This document shows, piece by piece, positions 1 to 8,000 of a stretch of DNA of 35,808 bases. Every line of letters starts with the position of its first letter. Positions within the stretch are counted from its first letter, which is position 1. The notes under the pieces are model-generated. The model made no database searches, was not told the origin of the DNA, and saw nothing but the letters and a program-made list of their open reading frames with translations. Location of the stretch: contig JAETSN010000047.1 of NCBI GenBank assembly GCA_021769625.1, positions 1 through 35,808 of the forward strand. Direction: 5' to 3'. The position numbers were made by a program, and so were the translations under genes. Origin of the DNA: [Clostridium] symbiosum (lineage in GTDB: Bacteria > Bacillota > Clostridia > Lachnospirales > Lachnospiraceae).

Positions 1-92
1 TGAAAAGATTCTTGATGGCAAATGAACATGATCCAAAGAGGATTGAAAAGCTGCTTTTTAAAAATGTAGCACGGGAAGAAGACGAATTTTAA
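1..92 (+). CDS. 3' end of an unrecognised upstream gene
   Basis: One forward frame is open from the window edge (codons starting at position 3) to a TAA at 90-92, giving about 29 residues that are strongly charged and end in REEDEF. Only this C-terminal scrap is visible, so I do not assign a family. It is separated from flgB by about 120 bases containing a promoter, so it is probably a separate transcription unit. The frame choice rests only on its being open and ending just before the promoter. Confidence 0.45.
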   Translation, partial: KRFLMANEHDPKRIEKLLFKNVAREEDEF

Positions 93-144
93 GAGAACGA
101 CTTTGCGATTGCCCTAATTCATTTTATTGTATCGGAAAAAGCAC

Positions 145-172
145 TTGTATTTTTTTATCATTAAAGTATAAT
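145..172 (+). promoter_or_regulatory. Sigma-A-type promoter of the fla/che operon
   Basis: A perfect TATAAT lies at 167-172. A TTGTAT at 145-150 (four of six matches to TTGACA) lies 16 bases upstream, in an AT-rich stretch. Transcription would start near 179-180. That places the ATG at 181 at the transcript end and supports the downstream flgB start at 217, which has its own ribosome binding site. No sigma-28 motif is seen here, so the operon head is probably read by the housekeeping sigma factor. Confidence 0.72.
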
Positions 173-203
173 AGGAATGTATGGGAAATTTCCGGGAGGA
201 AAG

Positions 204-211
204 AAAGGAGG
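204..211 (+). promoter_or_regulatory. Ribosome binding site that decides the flgB start
   Basis: AAAGGAGG lies five bases before the ATG at 217. An in-frame ATG at 181 has no such site and coincides with the predicted transcription start. Confidence 0.8.
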
Positions 212-216
212 ATGCG

Positions 217-615
217 ATGAGCACCCTGTTAAATACCAATATCTATGATTATATAAGAGTACTGGATAAGGCGGCGGATGCGTCGTGGATCCGCAATGAC
301 TGTATTTCGAATAATATGGCCAACGTGAATACACCGGGCTATAAAAGACAGGATGTGGACTTTAAGGGGCAGTTAAAGGAGGCGATGGGCCAGTTCCGCT
401 ATATGACTACCGATGAGAAAGTACATAATTTGCGGAATGAAGACTTGAAACCGTTGTCCTACATAGATTATGCCGGGTTTTCCTACAGGAAAGATGAAAA
501 CAATGTGGATATTGATGTGGAAAATGTGTATGAGGCGGAAAACCAGATCTATTATAACGGCCTTATCACAGCTATCACATCGGATTTTCAGAATTTAGCC
601 GCAGTGACAAAATAA
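217..615 (+). CDS. flgB: Flagellar basal-body proximal rod protein FlgB
   Basis: FlgB forms part of the rod that joins the MS ring to the hook. The 132-residue product has the family's N-terminal amphipathic region, including the rod/hook signature NNMANVNTPGYKRQDVDF near residues 28-45, and a C-terminal helix beginning around YEAENQIYYNGL. The length fits FlgB. The start at 217 is chosen over the in-frame ATG at 181 because AAAGGAGG at 204-211 is ideally spaced and because the sigma-A promoter would start transcription at about 180. It is the first gene of the operon and is followed after 55 bases by flgC, the usual order. Confidence 0.95.
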   Translation: MSTLLNTNIYDYIRVLDKAADASWIRNDCISNNMANVNTPGYKRQDVDFKGQLKEAMGQFRYMTTDEKVHNLRNEDLKPLSYIDYAGFSYRKDENNVDIDVENVYEAENQIYYNGLITAITSDFQNLAAVTK

Positions 616-670
616 AAGCAGTATAAAAACAGCAGGTAAAAAAACAGCGGGTTAAGATAAGGAGCAGAGT

Positions 671-1138
671 ATGGGACTTTTTACGGCTTTTGATATCAAT
701 GCGTCAGGCATGACTGCAGAGCGTTACCGTATGGATATTATTTCGGAAAACCTGGCAAATATGAATACAACGAGAACAGAGGACGGGACACCTTACCGCA
801 GGAAAGTTGTTACCTTTCAGGAGAGGGGGGAGAAGACGCCTTTTCATCATATCCTCGATGAAAAAAGAGACAGATACTCCAATAAGACCGGGAAATACTC
901 CGGAAACGGCGTAAAGGTGAACGGGGTATACGAAGATACCTGGACAGAGATGAAGATGGTCTACGATCCCGGTCATCCCGATGCAGATGAGAACGGCTAT
1001 GTGCTGTATCCGAATGTGGACGCTGTGACGGAGTTTGTCAATCTGATCGATGCAAGCCGCGGCTATGAAGTGAATGCGACTGCTTTTGAGGCCAGCAAGA
1101 GCATGGCACAGAGGGGGTTGTCCATCGGGCAGGCCTGA
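671..1138 (+). CDS. flgC: Flagellar basal-body rod protein FlgC
   Basis: This is a proximal rod subunit. The 155-residue protein starts MGLFTAFDINASGMTAER, carries the rod signature SENLANMNTTRTEDGTPYRR at about residues 25-44, and contains the FlgC-typical GHPDADENGYVLYPNV segment and the C-terminal EFVNLIDASRGYEVN region. AGGAG lies six to eight bases before the ATG. Length and order (flgB-flgC-fliE) are as expected. An overlapping reverse-strand open frame is a shadow. Confidence 0.96.
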   Translation: MGLFTAFDINASGMTAERYRMDIISENLANMNTTRTEDGTPYRRKVVTFQERGEKTPFHHILDEKRDRYSNKTGKYSGNGVKVNGVYEDTWTEMKMVYDPGHPDADENGYVLYPNVDAVTEFVNLIDASRGYEVNATAFEASKSMAQRGLSIGQA

Positions 1139-1184
1139 TGGGCGCACTTAACTAAATGAGTAGGAAAGGAAGCAGTGACGGGAA

Positions 1185-1517
1185 ATGGATATTACATCTT
1201 TATTCAGTGTGAGCTCGGCGGATCTGGTGGAAACAGCTGCAAAGGCAACTTCTGCGATAACAAATCCGAGAAAGACAGAGGAAGAAGTGGGAGGGTTTGA
1301 CTCCCTGTTGGATACGGCGATCAAAAATTTCAACCTGACAAATTCTTATATCTCCGATAAAGAGGATATGGAATTGAAGTGGGCGATGGGAGAAGTGGAT
1401 AATCCACATGACCTGACTATTGCGCTGAGCAAGGCTTCCCAGGCCATCAATTATACGGTGGCGATCAGGGACCGGCTGCTTGAGGCCTACAGAGAAATCA
1501 TGCAGATGCAGATTTGA
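1185..1517 (+). CDS. fliE: Flagellar hook-basal body complex protein FliE
   Basis: FliE connects the MS ring to the rod. The 110-residue product has the FliE C-terminal pattern: a helix containing DNPHDLTIALSKASQAINY and an end resembling VAIRDRLLEAYREIMQMQI, the part that packs like rod subunits. ATG 1185 is the first possible start in frame because a TGA lies at 1176-1178. The nearest purine-rich site (AGGAAAGGA, 1162-1170) is about 14 bases upstream, which is rather far, so translation may be modest or coupled to flgC. It lies between flgC and fliF as in other Firmicutes. Confidence 0.93.
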   Translation: MDITSLFSVSSADLVETAAKATSAITNPRKTEEEVGGFDSLLDTAIKNFNLTNSYISDKEDMELKWAMGEVDNPHDLTIALSKASQAINYTVAIRDRLLEAYREIMQMQI

Positions 1518-1587
1518 TTCTGCACCTTTTTGCTGTCCGGATTCTGGAAAGCGGAGGAGATAAAGTACAGGTGGGAGAAATGTCCAG

Positions 1588-3195
1588 ATGCAGGAAAGAG
1601 TAAAGGAATTATTAAAAAAGATCATTGACTGGTGGAAGAGCCTGACAGTGAAGCAGCGCACGATGATCGTATGTATCAGTGCGGGCATCATACTCGCCCT
1701 TGTGGTGGTGGTAACGGTTCTTTCGAAACCTCAGTATACCCTGCTGAAAGAGTGTGAATCGGCCAGCGAGGGCGCCCAGATCAAAGAAATACTGGACGAA
1801 GAGGGCGGTTATACATATCGCATATCGGACGACGGGCTCAGGGTGGAAGTGGCGACGTCCCAGATCGGGAATGCCAATCTTCTGCTGGCAGCGAACAGCA
1901 TTGTGTCCGATCAGTACGGCATCGATAAAGTGACCGAGGGGGGTCTCGGAGTCACCGAAGCGGATAAGAGGAAACGTTATGTAGTCATGCTGCAGGATGA
2001 ACTGGAGCATGATTTTATCGGCATGTTCGATTCCATCAAGGAAGCGACTGTCATGCTGCATATACCCGAGGAAAACGGGACGCTGATCGCTCAGGAACAG
2101 CCGTCCTATGCGTCCATCGTATTGACGATCGACGGAGATTTTACAAACGATAACGCGGCATTTCTAGCAAGAGCCGTAGCGACGGCCCTGGGAAATGATA
2201 CGACGGACAATATCTCCATCATCGATTCCACTGGGAAGATGCTCTACAGCGGGGAGGAAAACTATTCCGTCTCGGAGAGTGCAAATTCCCAGATGGAAGT
2301 AAAGCAGCAGTCGGAACAGGTGGTAGGAAACAAGGTTAAGAATGCGTTAAAAGGGACGAACGGCTTTGATAATATCGAGGTGGCAGTGAATCTGGATATT
2401 GATTTTTCGTCCGAAAAAGTTGTGGATCATAATTATTACGCGCCGGAAAATTCCACCCAGGGACTTCTGGCGGAAGCCCATATCTACAATTCGGATTCCA
2501 CGGCCAACGGGGGCGATATCCCCGGGACGGACTCCAATGACGAGCCGCCCACCTATGTGCTGGATACGGACGGGGCGCAGAGCACCAGCAGTTCCGAGGA
2601 GGACTATAAATATGTGCCCAGCGAGCGGATCACCGAGCGCAACAGCGTGGGCGTGATCAACTACAACAATTCCTCCGCCGGCATCACCGCGATAGATTAT
2701 ATCATCGTGCAGGAGAGCATAGCGAGGAGCCAGGGGCTTCTGGACGGCATCAGCTGGGAGGAATACAAGGCACAGAACAGCGGCAGACGAAAAATTGAGA
2801 TAGATGAAGACTATATCAATGTGGTATCCAAGGCGACCGGTATCCCGGCAGAGAATATTTCCATTGTCGCCTATGAGGAGAACTGGTTCGTGGACAGGGA
2901 AGGGCTGGATGTGGAGGCGACAGATGTGGTTGCCTTTGTGCTGATCCTTCTGATCCTGGGACTGCTTGCGTTCGTGATCCTGCGGAGCATGATGAGGGAG
3001 AGGGTGCCGGAAGAGCCGGAAGAGCCGCTCCCTGTGGACGAACTGCTTCAGTCCACACCGGAACCGCTGGAGGATATCGAGGTGGAACCGAAGTCCGAGG
3101 AAAGGCTGGTACTGGAGAAATTCGTGATGGAGAATCCGGAGGCTGCGGCAAATCTGCTGCGTAACTGGTTGAACGAGGAAGAAGGCTGGGGGTAA
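1588..3195 (+). CDS. fliF: Flagellar MS-ring protein FliF
   Basis: FliF oligomerises in the membrane as the MS ring, the base for rotor and export gate. The 535-residue product has a first membrane segment at about residues 25-46 (rich in I, L and V), then a long extracytoplasmic part. That part includes the conserved ring-building region with ATVMLHIPEE and GNKVKNALKGTNGFDNIEV. A second membrane segment lies at about residues 447-468. The C-terminal cytoplasmic tail ends in FVMENPEAAANLLRNWL, the FliG-binding helix. The insert at about residues 285-345 is rich in S, D, N and T, a region variable in the family. The gene ends six bases before fliG. Confidence 0.96.
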   Translation: MQERVKELLKKIIDWWKSLTVKQRTMIVCISAGIILALVVVVTVLSKPQYTLLKECESASEGAQIKEILDEEGGYTYRISDDGLRVEVATSQIGNANLLLAANSIVSDQYGIDKVTEGGLGVTEADKRKRYVVMLQDELEHDFIGMFDSIKEATVMLHIPEENGTLIAQEQPSYASIVLTIDGDFTNDNAAFLARAVATALGNDTTDNISIIDSTGKMLYSGEENYSVSESANSQMEVKQQSEQVVGNKVKNALKGTNGFDNIEVAVNLDIDFSSEKVVDHNYYAPENSTQGLLAEAHIYNSDSTANGGDIPGTDSNDEPPTYVLDTDGAQSTSSSEEDYKYVPSERITERNSVGVINYNNSSAGITAIDYIIVQESIARSQGLLDGISWEEYKAQNSGRRKIEIDEDYINVVSKATGIPAENISIVAYEENWFVDREGLDVEATDVVAFVLILLILGLLAFVILRSMMRERVPEEPEEPLPVDELLQSTPEPLEDIEVEPKSEERLVLEKFVMENPEAAANLLRNWLNEEEGWG

Positions 3196-3201
3196 TACGG
3201 T

Positions 3202-4221
3202 ATGGCAAATGAGATGAGTATAGAGAGTTTGGGGGGTCTGCAGAAAGCCGCTATCCTGCTGATTTCACTGGGACCGGAGATGTCCTCCCAGATATTTAAG
3301 CATTTAAAAGAAGAAGAGATCGAAGAACTGACTCTGGAGATCGCAAATACCAGAAGCATCACGCCCCAGATGAAGGAGGCGGTTACAAACGAGTTCTATC
3401 AGCTCTGCCTCGCACAGCAGTATATCGCGGAGGGCGGTATCAATTATGCGAAGGAAGTGCTGGAGAAGGCTTTGGGAGAGGATCAGGCCGTGGCTGTGAT
3501 CAGCAGGCTGACCGCTTCGCTGCAGGTAAAACCTTTCGAATTTGTGAGAAAGACGGATGCATCCCAGCTGCTTAACTTTATTCAGGATGAACATCCTCAG
3601 ACGATAGCGCTCATCCTGTCTTATCTGGCGCCTTCGCAGGCGGCGCTTATCATTTCCGCACTTCCGCCTGACAGACAGTCTGACGTGACGAAGCGTATCG
3701 CGGTGATGGACAGAACCAGCCCGGATGTGATCAAAGAGGTGGAAAATATATTGGAATCAAAGGTGGCTTCCCTTGTGAATCAGGATTATACGGTCATCGG
3801 CGGCGTGGATGCCGTGGTGGACATCTTAAACACGGTGGACCGGGGAACGGAAAAACATATTATGGAAACACTGGAGATCGAAGAGCCGGAACTGGCGGAC
3901 GAGATCAGGAAGAAGATGTTCGTATTCGAAGATATCCTGCTTCTGGACGACAGATCTATCCAGCGTGTGCTCAGAGATGTGGATAATAACGATCTGGCCG
4001 TTTCTCTGAAGAGCTCCAACGAGGAAGTGAAGGCAGCGATCTTCAACAACCTCTCAAAGCGTCTTGCATCTATGATCCAGGAGGATATGGAATTCATGGG
4101 ACCTGTAAGAATGAAGGATGTGGAGGAAGCACAGCAGAAGATCGTAAATATTATCAGAAAACTGGAAGATTCGGGCGAGATCGTTATTTCCAGGGGCGGA
4201 GGTGACGAGGTCGTTGTCTAA
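3202..4221 (+). CDS. fliG: Flagellar motor switch protein FliG
   Basis: FliG is the rotor protein that contacts FliF, FliM and the MotA stator. The 339-residue protein has the family's three parts: an N-terminal FliF-binding domain (LGGLQKAAILLISLG), the middle domain with the EHPQ motif at residues 130-133, and the C-terminal torque domain with the charged helix around VLRDVDNNDLAVSLKSSNEE. The ATG is preceded by a G-rich stretch overlapping the end of fliF. The end overlaps the proposed start of fliH, suggesting translational coupling. The length is normal and no key segment is missing. Confidence 0.97.
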   Translation: MANEMSIESLGGLQKAAILLISLGPEMSSQIFKHLKEEEIEELTLEIANTRSITPQMKEAVTNEFYQLCLAQQYIAEGGINYAKEVLEKALGEDQAVAVISRLTASLQVKPFEFVRKTDASQLLNFIQDEHPQTIALILSYLAPSQAALIISALPPDRQSDVTKRIAVMDRTSPDVIKEVENILESKVASLVNQDYTVIGGVDAVVDILNTVDRGTEKHIMETLEIEEPELADEIRKKMFVFEDILLLDDRSIQRVLRDVDNNDLAVSLKSSNEEVKAAIFNNLSKRLASMIQEDMEFMGPVRMKDVEEAQQKIVNIIRKLEDSGEIVISRGGGDEVVV

Positions 4222-5083
4222 TTTATTTAAGTCCGGTTTTGTGAACTATCAGCAGGGGGAAGCGAGGGTCATAGATTCCAATAAGATCGTGGCAAAACGT
4301 CTCGGCAGGGTTGTCGAAAATGTTTCTTCGGGACAGGATGCCCCGTCTTCTCTCGAGGGAGGTTCTCAGGATGCGGATTTTGAGGAGATGGATGAAGAGG
4401 CAAGAAAGGCGCTCTTCGGCGAGGAATCCGGTAATATATACCGGGAACAGCCGGTTTATGACGGACCTTCCCCGGAAGAACTTCTCGAGAAGGCCAGACA
4501 GGAGATAGAAGAAATGAAGGCTTCAGCTGCCCGGGAAATAGAAAACCTGAAGCAGCAGGCGTTTGATGAAGGGCAGAGGGCAGGCTACGATGACGGTTTC
4601 AGGCAGGGACATGGCGAGGCTCTTACGGAGATAGATAAAGCGGAGAAAAAGGCTCAGGCAGCAATACAGGAAACAGAGGCGGTGCGGGATAAACTGTACC
4701 GGGAATATGAGCAGAAAGTGCAGGAGCTCGAACCCATGGTGATAGATGAACTGACAGGTATCTATGACCATGTTTTTGCGGCAGGTTTAAAAGAGCAGAG
4801 TGAGATCATATTTCATCTGCTGGATACCACATTGCACCGGATCGACAGCGGAAGAGAGTTTATCGTCCGGGTATCCCAGGCGGATTACGAATATATCGGC
4901 GCCCGGAAGGATGAGCTTTTGAACGGAATGCCCGGGGTCAGAATGGATCTGGTGGCGGATGTGATGATGAAGCGCGGGGAAGGAATGATCGAGACCGGCG
5001 GCGGTCTCTTTGACTGCGGCATCGATGTGGAACTGCAGGAGCTGAAGCGCCGGATACATATGCTGGCTTACTGCAAAGAATGA
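4214..5083 (+). CDS. fliH: Flagellar export ATPase regulator FliH
   Basis: FliH is the peripheral stalk and negative regulator of the FliI ATPase. The product (about 289 residues) has an acidic N-terminal part, a long charged coiled coil (about residues 90-175 with EELLEKARQEIEEMKASA) and GQRAGYDDGFRQGHGEA, a glycine-spaced segment typical of FliH. A C-terminal domain ends MLAYCKE. No ATG is available at the 5' end. TTG 4214 gives MSNLFKSGFVNY and follows GGAGGTG (4198-4204) by about 10 bases; GTG 4202 is an alternative, preceded by AGGGG. Either start overlaps the end of fliG. The family is assigned from motif style and position between fliG and fliI. Confidence 0.9.
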   Translation: MSNLFKSGFVNYQQGEARVIDSNKIVAKRLGRVVENVSSGQDAPSSLEGGSQDADFEEMDEEARKALFGEESGNIYREQPVYDGPSPEELLEKARQEIEEMKASAAREIENLKQQAFDEGQRAGYDDGFRQGHGEALTEIDKAEKKAQAAIQETEAVRDKLYREYEQKVQELEPMVIDELTGIYDHVFAAGLKEQSEIIFHLLDTTLHRIDSGREFIVRVSQADYEYIGARKDELLNGMPGVRMDLVADVMMKRGEGMIETGGGLFDCGIDVELQELKRRIHMLAYCKE

Positions 5084-5096
5084 TTCCGGCTGCAGT

Positions 5097-5102
5097 AAAG
5101 GA
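5097..5102 (+). promoter_or_regulatory. Ribosome binding site that questions the fliI start
   Basis: AAAGGA touches the ATG at 5102, too close to serve it, but lies eight bases before an in-frame TTG at 5111. The likely true start of fliI may therefore be TTG. Confidence 0.5.
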
Positions 5103-6430
5103 TGGGAATATTGGAAGCAGCATCTATTGATCTGAAAAAATATCAAAAATGTATAGAAGAACCGTTGTTTAAAAAGATGGGGAAAGTTGTGAATGTCATC
5201 GGACTGACGATCGAGTCGGCAGGGCCTGATGCAAGGCTCGGGGATATCTGCCGGATATTTCCGGCCGGCGGAGAGGGCGCGTCCATTATGGCTGAAGTGG
5301 TGGGCTTTAAGGGAGGTATGACGCAGCTTATGCCCTATGAGGTGACGGACGGCATCGGCTCGGGCAGCATCGTGGAAAATACGGATTCACCGCTGATGGT
5401 GGAGATCACCGATGACATTCTGGGAAGGACGCTGGACGGACTGGGCAGGCCCGTGGACGGCAGTCTTTTTGAGGCGACTGCCAGATACCCGGTAGAAGCG
5501 GCGCCGCCGGATCCGCTTGAGAGAGAGATCATCGATGAAGTTCTGCCTCTCGGGGTAAAAGCGGTGGATGGCCTTCTGACGGTGGGAAAAGGACAGAGGA
5601 TCGGAATCTTTGCGGGTTCCGGTGTGGGAAAATCCACTTTGATGGGTATGTTTGCGAGGAACACTACGGCTGAGATCAATGTCATTGCCCTGATCGGGGA
5701 GCGCGGCAGGGAAGTCCGTGAGTTTATAGAAAGAGACCTGGGGCCGGAAGGCATGGCGCGTTCGGTGGTGGTGGTATCCACTTCGGATAAGCCGGCCCTG
5801 GAGAGAAATAAGGCGGCGAAAACGGCCACGGCCATCGCGGAATATTTCCGGGATGAGGGGAAGGATGTTCTTTTGATGATGGATTCCCTGACCCGTTTTT
5901 CCATGGCGCAGCGGGAGATCGGCCTTGCCAGCGGGGAGCCGCCGGTGTCGAGGGGATATCCTCCCAGCGTATACGCGGAGATGCCCAAACTCCTTGAGAG
6001 AGCGGGCCGTTCCGGGAAAGGTTCTATTACCGGATTATATACGGTGCTTGTGGACGGCGACGATTTTAACGAGCCGATCACGGATACGGCGAGGAGTATT
6101 TTAGACGGGCATATCATGTTAAACAGAAAGCTGGCCCATAAAAACCATTATCCTGCGATCGATGTACTGCAGAGTATCTCAAGGTGCATGAGCAGCATTG
6201 CCACAAGGGAACACAAGGCTGTGGCGGGAAAACTGAAAAATGTGCTGGCCACCTATCAGGAGGCGGAGGATCTGATCAATATCGGCGCCTATAAAGCGGG
6301 CAGTAACCCGGATATCGATTATGCCATCTCAAAGATCGGGCAGGTAAATGACTTTTTGATGCAGGATGTGGATACAAAAACAGGATTTGAAGAGACCGTG
6401 GCCGAGATGAGTGAGATATTTGCCACATAA
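5102..6430 (+). CDS. fliI: Flagellum-specific ATPase FliI
   Basis: FliI is the hexameric ATPase of the flagellar type III export apparatus, related to the F1 beta subunit. The 442-residue product carries the Walker A motif AGSGVGKST at residues 171-179, the family motif GERGREVREFIERDLG, Walker B in VLLMMDSLTRF, and GEPPVSRGYPPSVYAEMPKL, a highly conserved FliI/T3SS stretch. The length is standard. ATG 5102 is listed, but AAAGGA at 5097-5102 is placed for a TTG at 5111 instead, which would give MEAASIDLKKY and a product three residues shorter. It follows fliH by 18 bases and is followed by fliJ. Confidence 0.97.
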   Translation: MGILEAASIDLKKYQKCIEEPLFKKMGKVVNVIGLTIESAGPDARLGDICRIFPAGGEGASIMAEVVGFKGGMTQLMPYEVTDGIGSGSIVENTDSPLMVEITDDILGRTLDGLGRPVDGSLFEATARYPVEAAPPDPLEREIIDEVLPLGVKAVDGLLTVGKGQRIGIFAGSGVGKSTLMGMFARNTTAEINVIALIGERGREVREFIERDLGPEGMARSVVVVSTSDKPALERNKAAKTATAIAEYFRDEGKDVLLMMDSLTRFSMAQREIGLASGEPPVSRGYPPSVYAEMPKLLERAGRSGKGSITGLYTVLVDGDDFNEPITDTARSILDGHIMLNRKLAHKNHYPAIDVLQSISRCMSSIATREHKAVAGKLKNVLATYQEAEDLINIGAYKAGSNPDIDYAISKIGQVNDFLMQDVDTKTGFEETVAEMSEIFAT

Positions 6431-6472
6431 ATGACAATGGACGCCGGACAGCGGCGGGGCTGGAAAGAAGTT

Positions 6473-6919
6473 ATGGCGAAATTTGTATACAGGATGCAGA
6501 GCATCCTGAATATCAAAGAAAAGATGGAAGAGCAGGCGAAGCAGGTCTTTGCGGCGGCAAACCACCAGCTTATGGTCGAGGAGCAGCGGCTTGAGCGGCT
6601 GCAGCAGCGCAGGATCCAGTATCTGGCGGAGGGAGCCGTGCTCAGACAGCAGGTGCTCGATCCGCTTAAGCTGCAGGAAAATGTGGCGGCGCTGGATTTT
6701 ATTAAGGAAGCGATCATCGATCAGAGGATACGGGTGAGAAAAGCAGGGGAGGCCGTGGAGAGAGCGCGTCAGATCCTGCAGGAGTATATGATAGAGAGAA
6801 AAACCCATGAGCAGCTGCGGGAGGCGGCTTTTGAGGAATTTAAGACAGAACTTGCGAAAGAAGAGAGCAAGGAAGTAGATGAACTGGTAAGTTATACCTA
6901 TGGTCAGAGGAGACGATAA
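6473..6919 (+). CDS. fliJ: Flagellar export chaperone/stalk protein FliJ
   Basis: FliJ is the small coiled-coil protein that sits in the FliI hexamer like the gamma subunit of F1. The product is almost wholly helical, with long charged heptad-like stretches (KEKMEEQAKQVFAAANHQL, RLERLQQRRIQYL). I choose ATG 6473 because MAKFVYRMQSILNIK matches the family N-terminus and gives 148 residues, the usual size. The in-frame ATG at 6431 lies immediately after the fliI stop and would add 14 atypical residues without a ribosome binding site. The gene ends three bases before the next. Confidence 0.92.
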   Translation: MAKFVYRMQSILNIKEKMEEQAKQVFAAANHQLMVEEQRLERLQQRRIQYLAEGAVLRQQVLDPLKLQENVAALDFIKEAIIDQRIRVRKAGEAVERARQILQEYMIERKTHEQLREAAFEEFKTELAKEESKEVDELVSYTYGQRRR

Positions 6920-6922
6920 AGT

Positions 6923-7804
6923 ATGGCAAAAAAACCGAGAGAGGACGAGCGGCCGGAAGAGGAGTTTGAAGACCGGGAATCGGAACGTCAAAGGTTAAAG
7001 GAAGAGAAAAAACGTTTAAAAGCGGAACAGAAGGCACAGAGAAAAGAGGCAAAACAGAAAGCCAGGGAAATCTCCGACCAGGAGGAAGAACTGGACGGCG
7101 AACCGGGAGGGCTTCCGGTATTTTTGGTAACGGCTTTTATCGTGGCGGTCTGGATCGCGATCCTCTGCGTCCTTGTGAAACTGGATGTGGGCGGTGTCGG
7201 GACGAACGTGTTAAAACCCCTGCTGAAGGATGTGCCGGTGGTCAATAAGATCCTTCCGAATGAACAGAGGCGTGACGAGGAGGAAGATGAATACAGCGGC
7301 TACAGCGATCTGGGAGATGCGGTGGCGCAGATCAGACAGCTTGAGCAGGAACTTCAGATGGCTCAGGAACAGAATCTGGCTTATGCAAACGAGATCAGTG
7401 AGTTGAAAGAGGAGAACAGCCGGCTCCAGAATTTTGAGAACGACCAGCTGGAGTTCGAAAGGTTAAAGAATGAGTTTTATGAAGAGGTCGTGTATGCGGA
7501 GAACGGCCCCGGTGTGGAAGAGTATCAGAAGTATTATGAGGCGATGGATCCGGCAACGGCGGAATATCTGTACCAGCAGACGATCCAGGAGACTTCCAGC
7601 AGCAGAGAGATCGAGGATTACGTTGCGGCCTATTCTTCCATGAAGGCGAAGGATGCGGCGGCGATCTTTGACACGATGACCAGCGATCTGGATCTTGTGG
7701 CGAAGATATTGGGGGCGATGTCCGCGGAGGACCGCGCCAAGATACTGGAGCAGATGAATGAGGAGAATGCGGCGCGGCTGACAAAGATGATGGATCCGGG
7801 GTGA
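6923..7804 (+). CDS. ylxF: MotE/YlxF-like single-pass membrane protein with MgtE N-domain-like tail
   Basis: The product has 293 residues. Residues 1-60 are extremely charged (E, K, R), one membrane segment lies at about residues 67-89 (LPVFLVTAFIVAVWIAILCV), a coiled coil follows at about 127-175, and a C-terminal helical domain (AKDAAAIFDTMTSDLDLVAK, ILGAMSAEDRAKILEQM) resembles the MgtE intracellular N-domain. That is the architecture of YlxF, found between fliJ and fliK in Bacillus, and of MotE. Its role is poorly defined; in some bacteria MotE supports stator or MotB function. The last codons lie at the edge of the structured repeat that starts about 10 bases after the stop. Confidence 0.87.
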   Translation: MAKKPREDERPEEEFEDRESERQRLKEEKKRLKAEQKAQRKEAKQKAREISDQEEELDGEPGGLPVFLVTAFIVAVWIAILCVLVKLDVGGVGTNVLKPLLKDVPVVNKILPNEQRRDEEEDEYSGYSDLGDAVAQIRQLEQELQMAQEQNLAYANEISELKEENSRLQNFENDQLEFERLKNEFYEEVVYAENGPGVEEYQKYYEAMDPATAEYLYQQTIQETSSSREIEDYVAAYSSMKAKDAAAIFDTMTSDLDLVAKILGAMSAEDRAKILEQMNEENAARLTKMMDPG

Positions 7805-7990
7805 TTTTTCCTGTTGATGAAGCGGACGTTCTGGCGGAAATATATTCCAACGGAACCCCGCTCTCGCTTCGGGGAAAACGTAGCAGTACTAAGCTCGAAA
7901 ATACCTCGCTAAGTACTGACGTTTTCCAGAGGTTCCTTTTGGAATATATTTCCGCCAGAACTGGTTGCTGGTAAAATGGAAAATCACCGG
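7796..7990. repeat. Imperfect inverted repeat flanking structured repeat copy 1
   Basis: CCGGGGTGATTTTTCC (7796-7811), which includes the motE stop codon, is nearly the reverse complement of GGAAAATCACCGG (7978-7990). It gives 4, 7 and 2 base pairs separated by small bulges. It could extend the copy 1 fold to about 195 bases or mark the borders of an inserted element. Chance cannot be excluded. Confidence 0.45.
7813..7961 (+). repeat. Structured palindromic repeat, copy 1 (motE-fliK gap)
   Basis: This fills much of the 334-base gene-free stretch 7805-8138. A long outer stem pairs 7828-7857 with 7931-7961 (23 consecutive pairs, a small bulge, then 6 more). Inside are a hairpin (CCCCG 7856-7860 with CGGGG 7870-7874, partly competing with other stems) and a central stem-loop: 7873-7881 with 7919-7927, then 7884-7890 with 7912-7918 after an AG bulge, then AGC 7892-7894 with GCT 7908-7910, capped by a 13-base loop containing AAATACCTC. 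The 5' motif GTTGATGAAGCGGACG (7813-7828) is shared with the second copy at 35668. No T-run follows, so it is not a plain terminator. Nature unknown: structured RNA, MITE-like element or RNA processing site. Confidence 0.85.
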
Positions 7991-8000
7991 AGTTTGTTTA

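Noticed and set aside
181-216. In-frame ATG extension of flgB
   Set aside because: It coincides with the predicted transcription start and has no ribosome binding site; ATG 217 has AAAGGAGG.
5335-6117. Reverse-strand open frame of 260 codons
   Set aside because: It lies inside fliI, whose ATPase motifs are intact.
7828-7961. Structured repeat copy 1 as a simple intrinsic terminator
   Set aside because: No T-run follows the 3' arm and the fold has several internal stems; related copies keep a loop sequence, which terminators do not.
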